Assembly: GCA_903828255.1 (NCBI GenBank)
Contig: CAIKLQ010001008.1
Location: 1 to 41,321 of the forward strand
DNA from: an uncultured Verrucomicrobiota bacterium
GTDB taxonomy: Bacteria; Verrucomicrobiota; Verrucomicrobiia; Limisphaerales; JADLHS01
Reading direction: 5' to 3'
Length of the DNA stretch: 41,321 bases
Shown: one piece after another, positions 16,532 through 23,835 of the stretch
Numbering within the stretch: the first letter of the stretch is position 1
Layout: each line of letters opens with the position of its first letter
Translations under genes and position numbers: made by a program
Notes under the pieces: model-generated
Databases searched by the model: none
What the model was told of the DNA's origin: nothing
The model's input: only the letters and a program-made list of their open reading frames with translations

Positions 16532-18727
16532 TCAGGTCCGCGCAGCGGGTTTTGATTTCGCCGAGTCCAGAATCTTTTCCGCCACGCTGTTAGGCACTTG
16601 CTCGAACGAGAATGGCTCCATCGAGTAGGAGGCGCGCCCTTTCGAGAGCGAGCGGATGGCGGTGGCGTAACCGAACATTTCGGCCAGGGGCACATGGGCG
16701 CTGACGATGACTTGTCCCAGCTTCGAGTCAATGTTCTGAATCGCGCCGCGTCGACGGCTGATGTCGCCCACAAGGTCGCCTTGGTATTCCTCGGGGGTGG
16801 TGCATTCGACCTTCATGATAGGTTCGAGCAAAATCGGGCCGGCTTTCTTGAAGGCGTCTTTTAACGCGAAGATGCCCGCCATCTTGAACGCGAGTTCGTT
16901 CGAGTCCACTTCGTGGAACGAGCCGTCCGTGACCTGGGCTTTGATGTCAATGACTTGGAAGCCGGCATACACGCCGCCCTTAATCGCCTCCTCAATACCG
17001 GCAATGACCGCCGGGATATATTCCTTGGGAATTGATCCGCCAACGATCTTGTTTTCGACTTCCACGCCTTTGCCGCGTTCGTTCGGTTGAATTTCAATGC
17101 AGGCGTGCCCGTATTGGCCGCGGCCGCCGGATTGTCGGATGAATTTGCCCTCGCCCTCCGCCGCTTTGGTGATGGTTTCGCGATAGGCGATCTGCGGCGC
17201 TCCAGCATTGGCTTGGACCTTGAACTCGCGGAACAAGCGATCGCGAATGATCTCGAGGTGCAACTCGCCCATGCCGGCAATGATCAACTGGCCGGTTTCT
17301 TCGTTGGTGAAGCAGCGGAAGGTCGGGTCTTCTTCGGCCAGGCGCTGCAAACCTTCGGACATCTTATCGCGGTCCTGCTTGGTCTTGGGCTCGACGGCCA
17401 TGCTGATGACCGGCTCGGGGAAGGTCGGCGGTTCGAGCGTCACGTCGAAATCTTCATCGCACAACGTATCGCCGGTGGTGATGTTGCGCAGGCCCACCAG
17501 CGCGGCGATATCCCCGGCGAACACCTCGTTGATGTCCTTGCGCTCGCTGCCTTGAATAATCATCAGCCGGCTGACGCGTTCGCGGCGGCGCGTGCGCGGA
17601 TTGTAAATCGTGTCCCCTTTTTTCAGATGGCCGGAATAGACGCGGAAGAACACCAGCTTGCCGGCATAGGTATCGGTCCACAACTTGAAGGCGAGCGAGC
17701 AGAACTTCTCTCCGTCGTTGGTTCGGACCTGCACCACGTTGTCGGTCCCCACCTCGAGGCCGTGCGCGCCGGGCACGTCCAGCGGACTGGGCAGGTAATC
17801 CACCACGGCGTCCATCAACACCTGCACACCTTTTTTCTTGAACGCCGAACCGCACAGCACGGGCACAAATTCAATCTTGCAGGTGAGCCGGCGGATGGCG
17901 GCCTTGAGCACCTGCGGTTCGACCGGAGTTTCGTTGATCACCATTTCGGCAATCGTGTCGTCCTTGTTGGACACCGCATCAATCAATTCCGCCAGAGCTG
18001 CTTGGGCTTTTTCTTTCAGTTCATCGGGGATGTCCTTCACCTCGTACTTCAAGCCTTCATTCAAAACGTCGCCCGGCCCCCAGACGATGGCCCGCTGGTT
18101 GACGAGGTCAATGACGCCCTCGAAATTCTCCTCTGCGCCGATCGGCAGAAAGATCGGGTAGGCATACGCGCCGAGCTTTTTGCGCATGTCGCTCAGCGCA
18201 TTTTCAAAATTCGCACCGATGCGGTCCATCTTGTTGACGAAGGCGATGCGCGGGACGTTGTATTTCGTCGCCTGCCGCCACACGGTTTCCGATTGCGGCT
18301 GCACGCCCGCCACGGCGCAAAACACGGCGACCGCGCCGTCGAGCACGCGCATCGAACGCTCCACCTCCGCCGTGAAATCCACATGGCCGGGAGTGTCAAT
18401 GATGTTGATGCGATGGGCAATGCTGTCGAACGCCTTGTACAGGCCGGCTTCCATCTTTTGCGTCCAGTAGCAGGTTACCGCCGCGGAAGTGATGGTAATG
18501 CCGCGCTCGCGTTCCTGCTCCATCCAGTCCGTGACCGTGTTGCCGTCGTCCACGTCGCCGATCCGGTGAATCAGCCCGGTGTAAAAAAGAATGCGCTCGG
18601 TGGTCGTCGTCTTGCCCGCGTCAATGTGCGCGGCGATGCCGATGTTGCGAGTGCGTTCGAGCGTGTACTCGCGATGGGGCGAGTTCGGCGAATCCGACGG
18701 AGTGGGTTTATCAGGGACAGCATGCAT
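16532..18727 (-). CDS. fusA: Translation elongation factor G
   Basis: EF-G catalyses GTP-driven ribosomal translocation. G1 is AHIDAGKTTTTERIL, G3 is DTPGHVD and G4 is NKMD; switch-I text RGITITSAAVTC is also present. The domain IV signature region GGRGQYGHACIEIQP and the C-terminal YATAIRSLSKGRASYSMEP are intact. At 731 residues it is full length, with about 18 extra residues before REYTLERTRNIG. No clear SD precedes the ATG at 18727. It is the third gene of the rpsL-rpsG-fusA group, but a terminator-like hairpin separates it from rpsG; tuf does not follow. Confidence 0.98.
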   Translation of the reverse strand: MHAVPDKPTPSDSPNSPHREYTLERTRNIGIAAHIDAGKTTTTERILFYTGLIHRIGDVDDGNTVTDWMEQERERGITITSAAVTCYWTQKMEAGLYKAFDSIAHRINIIDTPGHVDFTAEVERSMRVLDGAVAVFCAVAGVQPQSETVWRQATKYNVPRIAFVNKMDRIGANFENALSDMRKKLGAYAYPIFLPIGAEENFEGVIDLVNQRAIVWGPGDVLNEGLKYEVKDIPDELKEKAQAALAELIDAVSNKDDTIAEMVINETPVEPQVLKAAIRRLTCKIEFVPVLCGSAFKKKGVQVLMDAVVDYLPSPLDVPGAHGLEVGTDNVVQVRTNDGEKFCSLAFKLWTDTYAGKLVFFRVYSGHLKKGDTIYNPRTRRRERVSRLMIIQGSERKDINEVFAGDIAALVGLRNITTGDTLCDEDFDVTLEPPTFPEPVISMAVEPKTKQDRDKMSEGLQRLAEEDPTFRCFTNEETGQLIIAGMGELHLEIIRDRLFREFKVQANAGAPQIAYRETITKAAEGEGKFIRQSGGRGQYGHACIEIQPNERGKGVEVENKIVGGSIPKEYIPAVIAGIEEAIKGGVYAGFQVIDIKAQVTDGSFHEVDSNELAFKMAGIFALKDAFKKAGPILLEPIMKVECTTPEEYQGDLVGDISRRRGAIQNIDSKLGQVIVSAHVPLAEMFGYATAIRSLSKGRASYSMEPFSFEQVPNSVAEKILDSAKSKPAART

Positions 18728-18742
18728 AGGGTTTCAGAGAAT

Positions 18743-18780
18743 AAAAAAGCGCCCCGGGCCGGAGTCAGCCTGCGGGGCGC
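18743..18780 (-). terminator. Terminator/attenuator-like hairpin between rpsG and fusA
   Basis: On the minus strand GCGCCCC (18774-18780) pairs with GGGGCGC (18749-18755), followed directly by TTTTTT (18743-18748). This is a textbook intrinsic terminator shape placed 14 bp after the rpsG stop and about 16 bp before the fusA start. The loop between the arms is 18 nt. Confidence 0.8.
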
Positions 18781-18793
18781 GATAAAGTTGGTT

Positions 18794-19267
18794 CTACCAG
18801 CGGAAATGCGCGAATGCCTTGTTCGCCTGCGCCATTTTGTGAACGTCATCGCGCTTGCGGATCGCGTTGCCCTGCCCTTGATAGGCTTCCATGATTTCCA
18901 GCGCTAGGGCGTCGCTCATCGGGGCGCCCTTGCGGGCATCGGCAAAATCCACCAACCAGCGCAAGGCCAGTGCGGCCTGCCGGTCGGACGGCACTTCCAG
19001 CGGCACTTGATACGTCGCGCCACCGACCCGGCGGGGCTTGGTTTCGATCCGCGGCTTGGCGTTATCCACGGCGCGCTGCAAAATTTCAATCGGGTTGCTG
19101 GCCGGATTCTTTTCGGAGATGCGGTCGAATGCGCGGTAAACGATGCGCTGGGCGGTGCTCTTATTGCCCCCGCGCATGATCGTGTTCACAAGTTTTGAAA
19201 CCAAGGCGCTTTGAAACTTCGCGTCCTTGTTCACCGGTCGTCGGGTGGCCTGTCGTCTGCGAGACAT
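18794..19267 (-). CDS. rpsG: 30S ribosomal protein S7
   Basis: The 157-residue protein starts MSRRRQATRRPVNKDAKFQS and carries the S7 signature (VNTIMRGGNKSTAQRIVYRAF). The central GGATYQVPLEVPSDRQAALALRW and the C-terminal HKMAQANKAFAHFRW are typical. S7 binds the 3' major domain of 16S rRNA and nucleates 30S assembly. It is 32 bp downstream of rpsL on the same strand. Length and content are as expected. Confidence 0.98.
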   Translation of the reverse strand: MSRRRQATRRPVNKDAKFQSALVSKLVNTIMRGGNKSTAQRIVYRAFDRISEKNPASNPIEILQRAVDNAKPRIETKPRRVGGATYQVPLEVPSDRQAALALRWLVDFADARKGAPMSDALALEIMEAYQGQGNAIRKRDDVHKMAQANKAFAHFRW

Positions 19268-19299
19268 TTGATTTTTTAGATTCTTAAAGGGTTGAGTGG

Positions 19300-19707
19300 T
19301 TAGGCGGCGGCGGCGGGAGCAGCAGCGACCTTGGCGGCTTTCGGGCGCTTCACGCCATACTTCGAGCGGCTCACGCGCCGCTTCTCCACGCCGGCAGCGT
19401 CCAAAGTGCCGCGCACGATGTGATAACGGACACCGGGCAAATCCTTTACGCGACCGCCGCGAATGAGCACAATCGAGTGTTCCTGCAAATTGTGGCCTTC
19501 GTCCGGGATGTAAGCGATCACCTCGTGGCCGTTCGTGAGGCGCACCTTGGCAACCTTACGCATGGCAGAGTTGGGCTTCTTGGGCGTGCGGGTCATCACC
19601 TGGATGCAGACGCCGCGCCGAAACGGCGAGCCAGCCAAAGCCGGGGCTTTGGATTTGAATTTCAGTTTACTGCGGCCCTTACGGACCAATTGATTGATTG
19701 TCGGCAT
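19300..19707 (-). CDS. rpsL: 30S ribosomal protein S12
   Basis: The ATG at 19707 gives the canonical [13 protein letters not shown] start, so the longer upstream frame is not used. [10 protein letters not shown] (Lys43/Lys44 region) and [17 protein letters not shown], the two decoding-site loops where streptomycin-resistance substitutions occur, show the ordinary wild-type residues. The protein has 135 residues, with an Ala-rich C-terminal extension ([12 protein letters not shown]) beyond the usual end. S12 monitors codon-anticodon pairing in the 30S A site. It leads the rpsL-rpsG-fusA group. Confidence 0.98.
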   Translation of the reverse strand: MPTINQLVRKGRSKLKFKSKAPALAGSPFRRGVCIQVMTRTPKKPNSAMRKVAKVRLTNGHEVIAYIPDEGHNLQEHSIVLIRGGRVKDLPGVRYHIVRGTLDAAGVEKRRVSRSKYGVKRPKAAKVAAAPAAAA

Positions 19708-19736
19708 TGCGTAAAATCGCGCTTTAGTTATGTCAT

Positions 19737-19757
19737 CCGTCTTGCGGGTCAAGACGG
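19737..19757 (-). promoter_or_regulatory. Hairpin in the rpsL leader
   Basis: CCGTCTTG (19737-19744) and CAAGACGG (19750-19757) are perfect 8-bp arms with a 5-nt loop, 29 bp upstream of the rpsL ATG. If the candidate promoter below is right, the hairpin forms the very 5' end of the transcript. Confidence 0.6.
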
Positions 19758-19764
19758 GCGACGG

Positions 19765-19795
19765 ATAGTAGCAACTGAACTGTTGAGCGCAACAA
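19765..19795 (-). promoter_or_regulatory. Candidate sigma-70-type promoter for the rpsL operon
   Basis: On the minus strand TACTAT (19765-19770) can serve as -10 and TTGCGC (19787-19792) as -35 with a 16-bp spacer; TTGTTG at 19790-19795 is an alternative with 19 bp. Consensus fit is moderate. Confidence 0.35.
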
Positions 19796-20074
19796 GTATT
19801 TGGGAGTTTTTTGTCGGCGCGGTGCGAAGGAAGCGCCGACCTCCGATACGGCGTGCTGAATATGGGTTGCGGGGCGATGCGGGCCGGCCCCCTTGCCAAA
19901 CGGTTTCGGGCCCGCGTTGTCACCCGGCCCCGGCCCCAATTGGCTGGCAGCACTCGCGGATCTTCGCGCCGAATCTGTCCCCGATGCTCCGGGTGTCGGC
20001 GCGATTTTGTTTGCTTCCGCATTTTAACGAATTGACTTTCGCGGGGCGGTAATTAGATTGGCGGCGCTTTGGTT

Positions 20075-20150
20075 GGGGTCGTAGCTCAGTTGGTAGAGCG
20101 CCTGAATGGCATTCAGGAGGTCGCAAGTTCGATCCTTGTCGGCTCCACCA
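20075..20150 (+). tRNA. tRNA-Ala, anticodon GGC
   Basis: The acceptor GGGGTCG pairs with CGGCTCC (two G-U pairs). The D arm is GCTC...GAGC, the anticodon stem CCTGA/TCAGG encloses loop ATGGCAT with anticodon GGC, and the T arm is GCAAG-TTCGATC-CTTGT. The discriminator A and an encoded CCA (20148-20150) follow. It reads Ala GCC/GCU codons. Confidence 0.97.
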
Positions 20151-20650
20151 GCCTTAGCTCGGGAGGTGAAGGAGGCCGCGCCGAAACGCAGGGCAGACCG
20201 CTCGGGGCGTTTGGTCAGCGGCGCCAAAAAGAATGTGGTCCTCTCGCCTTTGATTTACTCCAACCTCTAGGCACAGGCCCCAAAGCCCGTCGTCACCTAC
20301 GGCTGGCATTATCCGCGCGGCTCGCCAATTCAGCCACGCTACAACGGCCACGAGAAAACCTACGCCGACTACTCGCACGGCACGCGGCTCGTGCAAATGA
20401 ACCTGACCGTGGACGGTGCGAACAACCCCGCCGTGAACGTGATCGGATCCCGCCCTTTTTGGAAAGTCTCGCGGAATATCCCAACACGCTGGGCGGCTAC
20501 CAGGGGCACGATGACGTTGGCCGGCCGGTTCAAATCAAGATTGTCGGTGATTACGCGCTGACCTACTGGGCCGATCACCCCGTCAAGGAAGTCAAAGTCA
20601 CGAGGATCGAAAAGTTGACCGGGATTGATTCCGCACGGCGCTTCTGAAAA
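20151..20650 (+). pseudogene. Decayed gene of a conserved hypothetical family (YGWHY...YADYSHG)
   Basis: Frame 3 reads RLVSGAKKNVVLSPLIYSNL, then TAG at 20268-20270, then PKPVVTYGWHYPRGSPIQP and YNGHEKTYADYSHGTRLV. I recall this text as a conserved family pattern (SGxKKDVVL...YGWHxxxGxPIQPL...YADYSHGIRLV), function unknown to me. Sense then jumps to another frame near the T-run at about 20455-20462, continuing LESLAEYPNTLGGYQGH and KEVKVTRIEKLTGID to a stop near 20647. So the relic carries a nonsense codon (probably CAG to TAG), a frameshift, and no start. It begins immediately after the tRNA. Confidence 0.65.
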
Positions 20651-20661
20651 ACTCCGCGCTC

Positions 20662-21273
20662 GTGAAACAATCAATCGTTACTTTGGACATGGAGGGAGTG
20701 TTGACTCCCGAAATCTGGATCGCCGTCGCCGAGAAAACCAAAATCCCGGAACTCCGCCGCACCACGCGCGACGAGCCGGATTACGACAAGCTCATGCGCT
20801 ACCGCATCGCGATCCTCGATCAGCACGGCATCAAGCTTTCCGACATCCAGCAAGTCATCGGCACGCTGCTGCCCTTGCCGGGCGCGAAGGAATTCCTCGA
20901 CGAACTGCGCTCGCTGGTCCAGGTGGTCATTCTCTCGGACACCTTTGAGCAATTCGCCGCCCCGCTGCTGCGGCAACTGGGCTGGCCGACGCTCCTGTGT
21001 CATCGCCTCGTGGTGGAGAACGACCGGATCGTGGATTACAAGCTGCGCATCCGGGAGCAGAAGCGCGAAGCCGTGGCCGCGTTCAAGCGGATGAATTACC
21101 ACGTCGTCAGCGCCGGCGATTCCTACAACGACACCGCCATGCTCGCCGAAGCCAACGTGGGTTTCTTGATCCACGCGCCGGAAAACGTGAAGCAACAATT
21201 CCCGCAATTCAAACCCGTGGAATCCCACGCGGAGTTGTTGCAGGAAATCAAAGCTGCGATCAACTCCGCTTAG
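20662..21273 (+). CDS. thrH: ThrH: phosphoserine phosphatase / homoserine phosphotransferase
   Basis: This HAD-superfamily enzyme has the ThrH-type first motif LDMEGVLTPEIW (nucleophile Asp9, with Glu11 replacing the usual second Asp). Motif II is VVILSDTFEQF, and motif III/IV is VVSAGDSYNDTAML. Length 203 matches ThrH. The GTG start at 20662 gives a proper N-terminus (MKQSIVTLDMEG). ThrH dephosphorylates phosphoserine and can transfer the phosphate to homoserine, linking serine and threonine synthesis. Its last 87 bp are duplicated beyond the neighbouring toxin-antitoxin pair. Confidence 0.93.
   Translation: MKQSIVTLDMEGVLTPEIWIAVAEKTKIPELRRTTRDEPDYDKLMRYRIAILDQHGIKLSDIQQVIGTLLPLPGAKEFLDELRSLVQVVILSDTFEQFAAPLLRQLGWPTLLCHRLVVENDRIVDYKLRIREQKREAVAAFKRMNYHVVSAGDSYNDTAMLAEANVGFLIHAPENVKQQFPQFKPVESHAELLQEIKAAINSA
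21175..21261 (+). repeat. Direct repeat copy 1, 3' end of thrH
   Basis: This 87-bp segment aligns without gaps to 21977-22063 with 7 mismatches (80/87 identical). Five of the seven changes are synonymous in the thrH frame and two are a reciprocal Gln/Lys swap. Confidence 0.95.
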
Positions 21274-21288
21274 CAGTGGAGTTCGCGA

Positions 21289-21684
21289 TCAATCAAGCTG
21301 CTCAATCGGCAGGTTCGACAATCCCTCGAAGTCGTTTCGGTCCACCGTGATGATCTTCGCCGCTTGATTCTTCTCGGCGGCAACCGCGTGAAGGTAATCA
21401 TGCACCCGGCCACCCCGGACACCTCTGGCGCGGGCAAATTGCAGCGCCTCCAAGACATGGGTTGCCTCCAAGTCCACGAAATCCAAATCGAGCGCCAGAT
21501 TCGCCACCGTTTTGGCGGCTTGATCGGCTTCCTGCAGAATCGTGAGATTGCCACCGGTGAATACCGAGAAGATTTCCGCCAGTGTATGCGTTCGGGTGAT
21601 GCCACGTTCGCGATGAAGGCGAAGGCGTAGGTCAGGATCAATCCATGCCGCGATGACCGCGGAACTATCCCAGTATGCGCTCAT
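21289..21684 (-). CDS. PIN-domain ribonuclease toxin (VapC-like)
   Basis: The 131-residue protein has the PIN layout of acidic metal-binding residues: Asp6 in YWDSSAVIAAW, Glu in LAEIFSVFTGG, Asp in VHDYLHAVAAE, and Asp in TVDRNDFEGL. PIN toxins cleave RNA, typically tRNA or rRNA, when released from the antitoxin. It overlaps the upstream antitoxin gene by 4 bp, so the two are co-translated. Length and motif spacing are normal for VapC. The stop is 15 bp from the convergent thrH stop. Confidence 0.88.
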   Translation of the reverse strand: MSAYWDSSAVIAAWIDPDLRLRLHRERGITRTHTLAEIFSVFTGGNLTILQEADQAAKTVANLALDLDFVDLEATHVLEALQFARARGVRGGRVHDYLHAVAAEKNQAAKIITVDRNDFEGLSNLPIEQLD

Positions 21685-21917
21685 TGGGCATCACGGTCGG
21701 CGCGGATGGCCGCCCGGATGGTTTGCCGACTGATTCTCACAGGGGAAATCAACAGGCCATCCTTTGTGAGAACAGATTTCACAACCCGCACGTCGCCCTC
21801 TTCCAATTTCACGACCCGCACCGCGCCGTCCGGCATCCGCCGGGCGTCGAAAGTGGAACGTGGCGGAAATAGCTCTGCGCACGCCATCCGGCCCTCTTCG
21901 TCGGTTGTTACTTTCAT
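21681..21917 (-). CDS. Putative antitoxin of the PIN toxin
   Basis: This 78-residue protein precedes and overlaps the PIN gene by 4 bp, the usual antitoxin-toxin order. It contains beta-rich text (DGAVRVVKLEEGDVRVVKSV) and a C-terminal helix (SRQTIRAAIRADRDAQ) that would contact the toxin. The AbrB/SpoVT class is possible, but the N-terminus (MKVTTDEEGRMACAEL) is too short to be sure. Antitoxins of this type usually repress their own promoter. Confidence 0.75.
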   Translation of the reverse strand: MKVTTDEEGRMACAELFPPRSTFDARRMPDGAVRVVKLEEGDVRVVKSVLTKDGLLISPVRISRQTIRAAIRADRDAQ

Positions 21918-21976
21918 GCTCGAATTATCTCACGCTTGCGGGTCCTTTCAAGCGAAGGTTTGCTGCCCCAACTCTT

Positions 21977-22063
21977 GCGCCGGAGAACGTGAAGCAACAA
22001 TTCCCGAAATTCCAACCTGTGGAATCCCACGCAGAGTTGTTGCAGGAAATCAAAGCCGCGATT
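21977..22063 (+). repeat. Direct repeat copy 2, duplicate of the thrH 3' end
   Basis: The copy reads APENVKQQFPKFQPVES and on to KAAI in the thrH frame but then runs on without a nearby stop toward gpsA. Together with copy 1 it brackets the toxin-antitoxin pair; the copies start 802 bp apart. Confidence 0.95.
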
Positions 22064-22074
22064 GTAAATTTCCC

Positions 22075-23055
22075 TCAATCCTCCGCCTTCGATTCGCGCG
22101 CCGTTAAATCCTGCACCGCTTTCCGCACGTCCTTGCCCGCGTAGAGCATGGCGTGAACTTGTTCGATGATCGGCGCTTGGACGCCGTGCTTGCGTGCCAG
22201 TTCGTGCGCCGAGCGCGCGTTCGGATAGCCTTCCGCCACCGCTGTCATGCTCGCGACAATCGCCTCCGCCGTCTCGCCTTTGCCGAGCCGCTCGCCAAAG
22301 CCGCGATTGCGACTCAGCTTCGAGAAACACGTCACCATCAAATCGCCCAAGCCGCTCAAGCCCGTGAACGTGTCCGCCTGCGCGCCGCACGCCACACCTA
22401 GCCGGCGCATCTCCGCCACCGCCCGCGTCACCAGCGTGGCTTTCGTGTTATCCCCGAAGCCCAGGCCGTCGCCGACGCCGGCGGCAATCGCGATGACGTT
22501 CTTCAGCGCGCCGCCCAGTTCCACCCCATGAACATCCGGGCTGGTGTAAACGCGGAACGCCGGGCCGTGAAACAGCGACTGGACGGTTTGCGCCGCCGCC
22601 GCGTCTTTGCTCGCCGCCACGATCGCGGTGGGAATTCCCTTCGCGACTTCCGTGGCGAGCGTTGGCCCGGACATGGCCACGACGCGGGCGCGGGGCGCGT
22701 TTTCGGCGAGGATGTCGGTCATCGTTTTGCCGGTTTCAAATTCAATGCCCTTGGTGACGCTGACCACGATGCCGTCAAACGTACCGAGCGCTTTTGTCAC
22801 GTTGCGAAAGCCCTTCGAGACGCTGGCCACCACGACGAGTTCCGCGCCGGTCAAAGCTTGGGCAGCGTCGGCCTCGGCGCGGAGTTTGGGCGGCAGGGGC
22901 ACGCCCGGCAGGTAACGCTCGTTGCAGCCGGTGCGGTGGATGATGTCCACGGTCTCGGGAAAGAAATCCCAAAGCGTGACGTCGTGGTCGCGAGTGGCGA
23001 GGAGGCGGGCGAGGGCGGTTCCCCACGCGCCCGCGCCGAGCACGGTGATTTTCAT
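22075..23055 (-). CDS. gpsA: NAD(P)+-dependent glycerol-3-phosphate dehydrogenase
   Basis: The Rossmann motif GAGAWGTA is at residues 7-14. Further GpsA signatures are VVVASVSKGFRNV, SGPTLATEVAKGIPTAIV, ELGGALKNVIAIAAG (catalytic Lys) and GLSGLGDLMVTCFS. The enzyme reduces dihydroxyacetone phosphate to sn-glycerol-3-phosphate for phospholipid synthesis. Length 326 is normal. Its start overlaps the plsY stop by 4 bp, so the pair forms an operon making and acylating glycerol-3-phosphate. The stop lies 12 bp from the duplicated thrH end. Confidence 0.97.
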   Translation of the reverse strand: MKITVLGAGAWGTALARLLATRDHDVTLWDFFPETVDIIHRTGCNERYLPGVPLPPKLRAEADAAQALTGAELVVVASVSKGFRNVTKALGTFDGIVVSVTKGIEFETGKTMTDILAENAPRARVVAMSGPTLATEVAKGIPTAIVAASKDAAAAQTVQSLFHGPAFRVYTSPDVHGVELGGALKNVIAIAAGVGDGLGFGDNTKATLVTRAVAEMRRLGVACGAQADTFTGLSGLGDLMVTCFSKLSRNRGFGERLGKGETAEAIVASMTAVAEGYPNARSAHELARKHGVQAPIIEQVHAMLYAGKDVRKAVQDLTARESKAED

Positions 23056-23693
23056 TTCGGGGTCTCCTGTTTCTTTGATCCAATCCGGCTTTCGGTGCCG
23101 GCAAGCAATCGCTGAATGTTGGCTTTGTGTTTGAAGATCGCGAGCGAACCCAGCGCCGTCGTGGCGATGCCGAGCAGAAGCGGGCAGTCCTTCCTAAACC
23201 AGACCGCGGTGGGCAGCGCGACCGCGGCGGCCAGGGACGCAATGGAAACAAACCGGGTTGCGACACAGAGAATAATCCATGTGCCGAGCGCGATGCTCAC
23301 CGCCAGCGGCGCCAGCGCGAAATAAACTCCCGCCGTGGTGGCGATGCCTTTGCCGCCTTTGAAACGCAGCCAGCAGGTGTAGTTGTGCCCCAGCACCGCC
23401 GCGATTCCGGCCACGATGCGATGTGTTTCCGCGTCCGCGGTCGGCACGTTGAGCAGGTACAGCAGCCCGCTGCACAGCCACGCACTAGCCGCGTAACCCT
23501 TCAAGCCGTCGGCAATCAACACGCCCGCGCCGGCGATTTTGCCCAGCACGCGAAACGCATTCGTCGCGCCGATGTTGCCGCTGCCGACCGTGCGGATGTC
23601 AATGCCCTTGGCCCGCGCGACGAGGTAGCCCGTCGGAATCGAGCCAAGCAGATACCCCGCAACGGCGACGACCAGGTAAGCGATGAATTGCAC
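23052..23693 (-). CDS. plsY: Acyl-phosphate:glycerol-3-phosphate acyltransferase
   Basis: PlsY is an integral membrane enzyme that puts the first acyl chain on glycerol-3-phosphate. The three family motifs are present: GSIPTGYLVAR, GSGNIGATNAFRVLG and FKGGKGIATTAG. About five TM segments can be traced, starting with FIAYLVVAVAGYLL. Length 213 is typical. It lies upstream of and overlaps gpsA, which supplies its substrate. Confidence 0.96.
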   Translation of the reverse strand: MQFIAYLVVAVAGYLLGSIPTGYLVARAKGIDIRTVGSGNIGATNAFRVLGKIAGAGVLIADGLKGYAASAWLCSGLLYLLNVPTADAETHRIVAGIAAVLGHNYTCWLRFKGGKGIATTAGVYFALAPLAVSIALGTWIILCVATRFVSIASLAAAVALPTAVWFRKDCPLLLGIATTALGSLAIFKHKANIQRLLAGTESRIGSKKQETPK

Positions 23694-23750
23694 GGCGATG
23701 ATTTAGGCGGCTGGCGAGGGAACTTGAAAGCCCAAAATCATCGCGAAGCT

Positions 23751-23821
23751 GGAGCGCGGCCCGCCGAGTCCGCGCGTTGTTGACGATTCTTGAAACGCGC
23801 GAACTCGGCGGTTCGCGCTCC
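23751..23821. repeat. Long imperfect inverted repeat between plsY and the sialidase gene
   Basis: The left arm from GGAGCGCGGCCCGCC (23751) and the right arm ending GGCGGTTCGCGCTCC (23821) match over 28 positions with 3 mismatches, around a ~15-nt centre. It resembles the short palindromic elements seen elsewhere in the window and may act as a terminator for either strand. Confidence 0.8.
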
Positions 23822-23835
23822 TAGCCGATGCAGGA

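Larger units (their letters stand above)
19708..20074. other. Intergenic region between rpsL and the divergent tRNA-Ala
   Basis: The proximal 100 bp holds the rpsL leader hairpin and a candidate promoter (separate entries). The distal part, about 19800-20074, contains no gene or repeat that I can support. Confidence 0.5.

Noticed and set aside
16297-16773. N-terminal extension of the truncated secreted gene through the fusA 3' end
   Set aside because: The extension crosses a strong terminator and the fusA gene in another frame and has shadow-type Ser/Arg composition.
17087-18907. 606-codon plus-strand open frame opposite fusA and rpsG
   Set aside because: It is antisense to two certain genes, His/Arg/Val-rich in the way mirror frames of high-G+C genes are, and has no recognisable domain.
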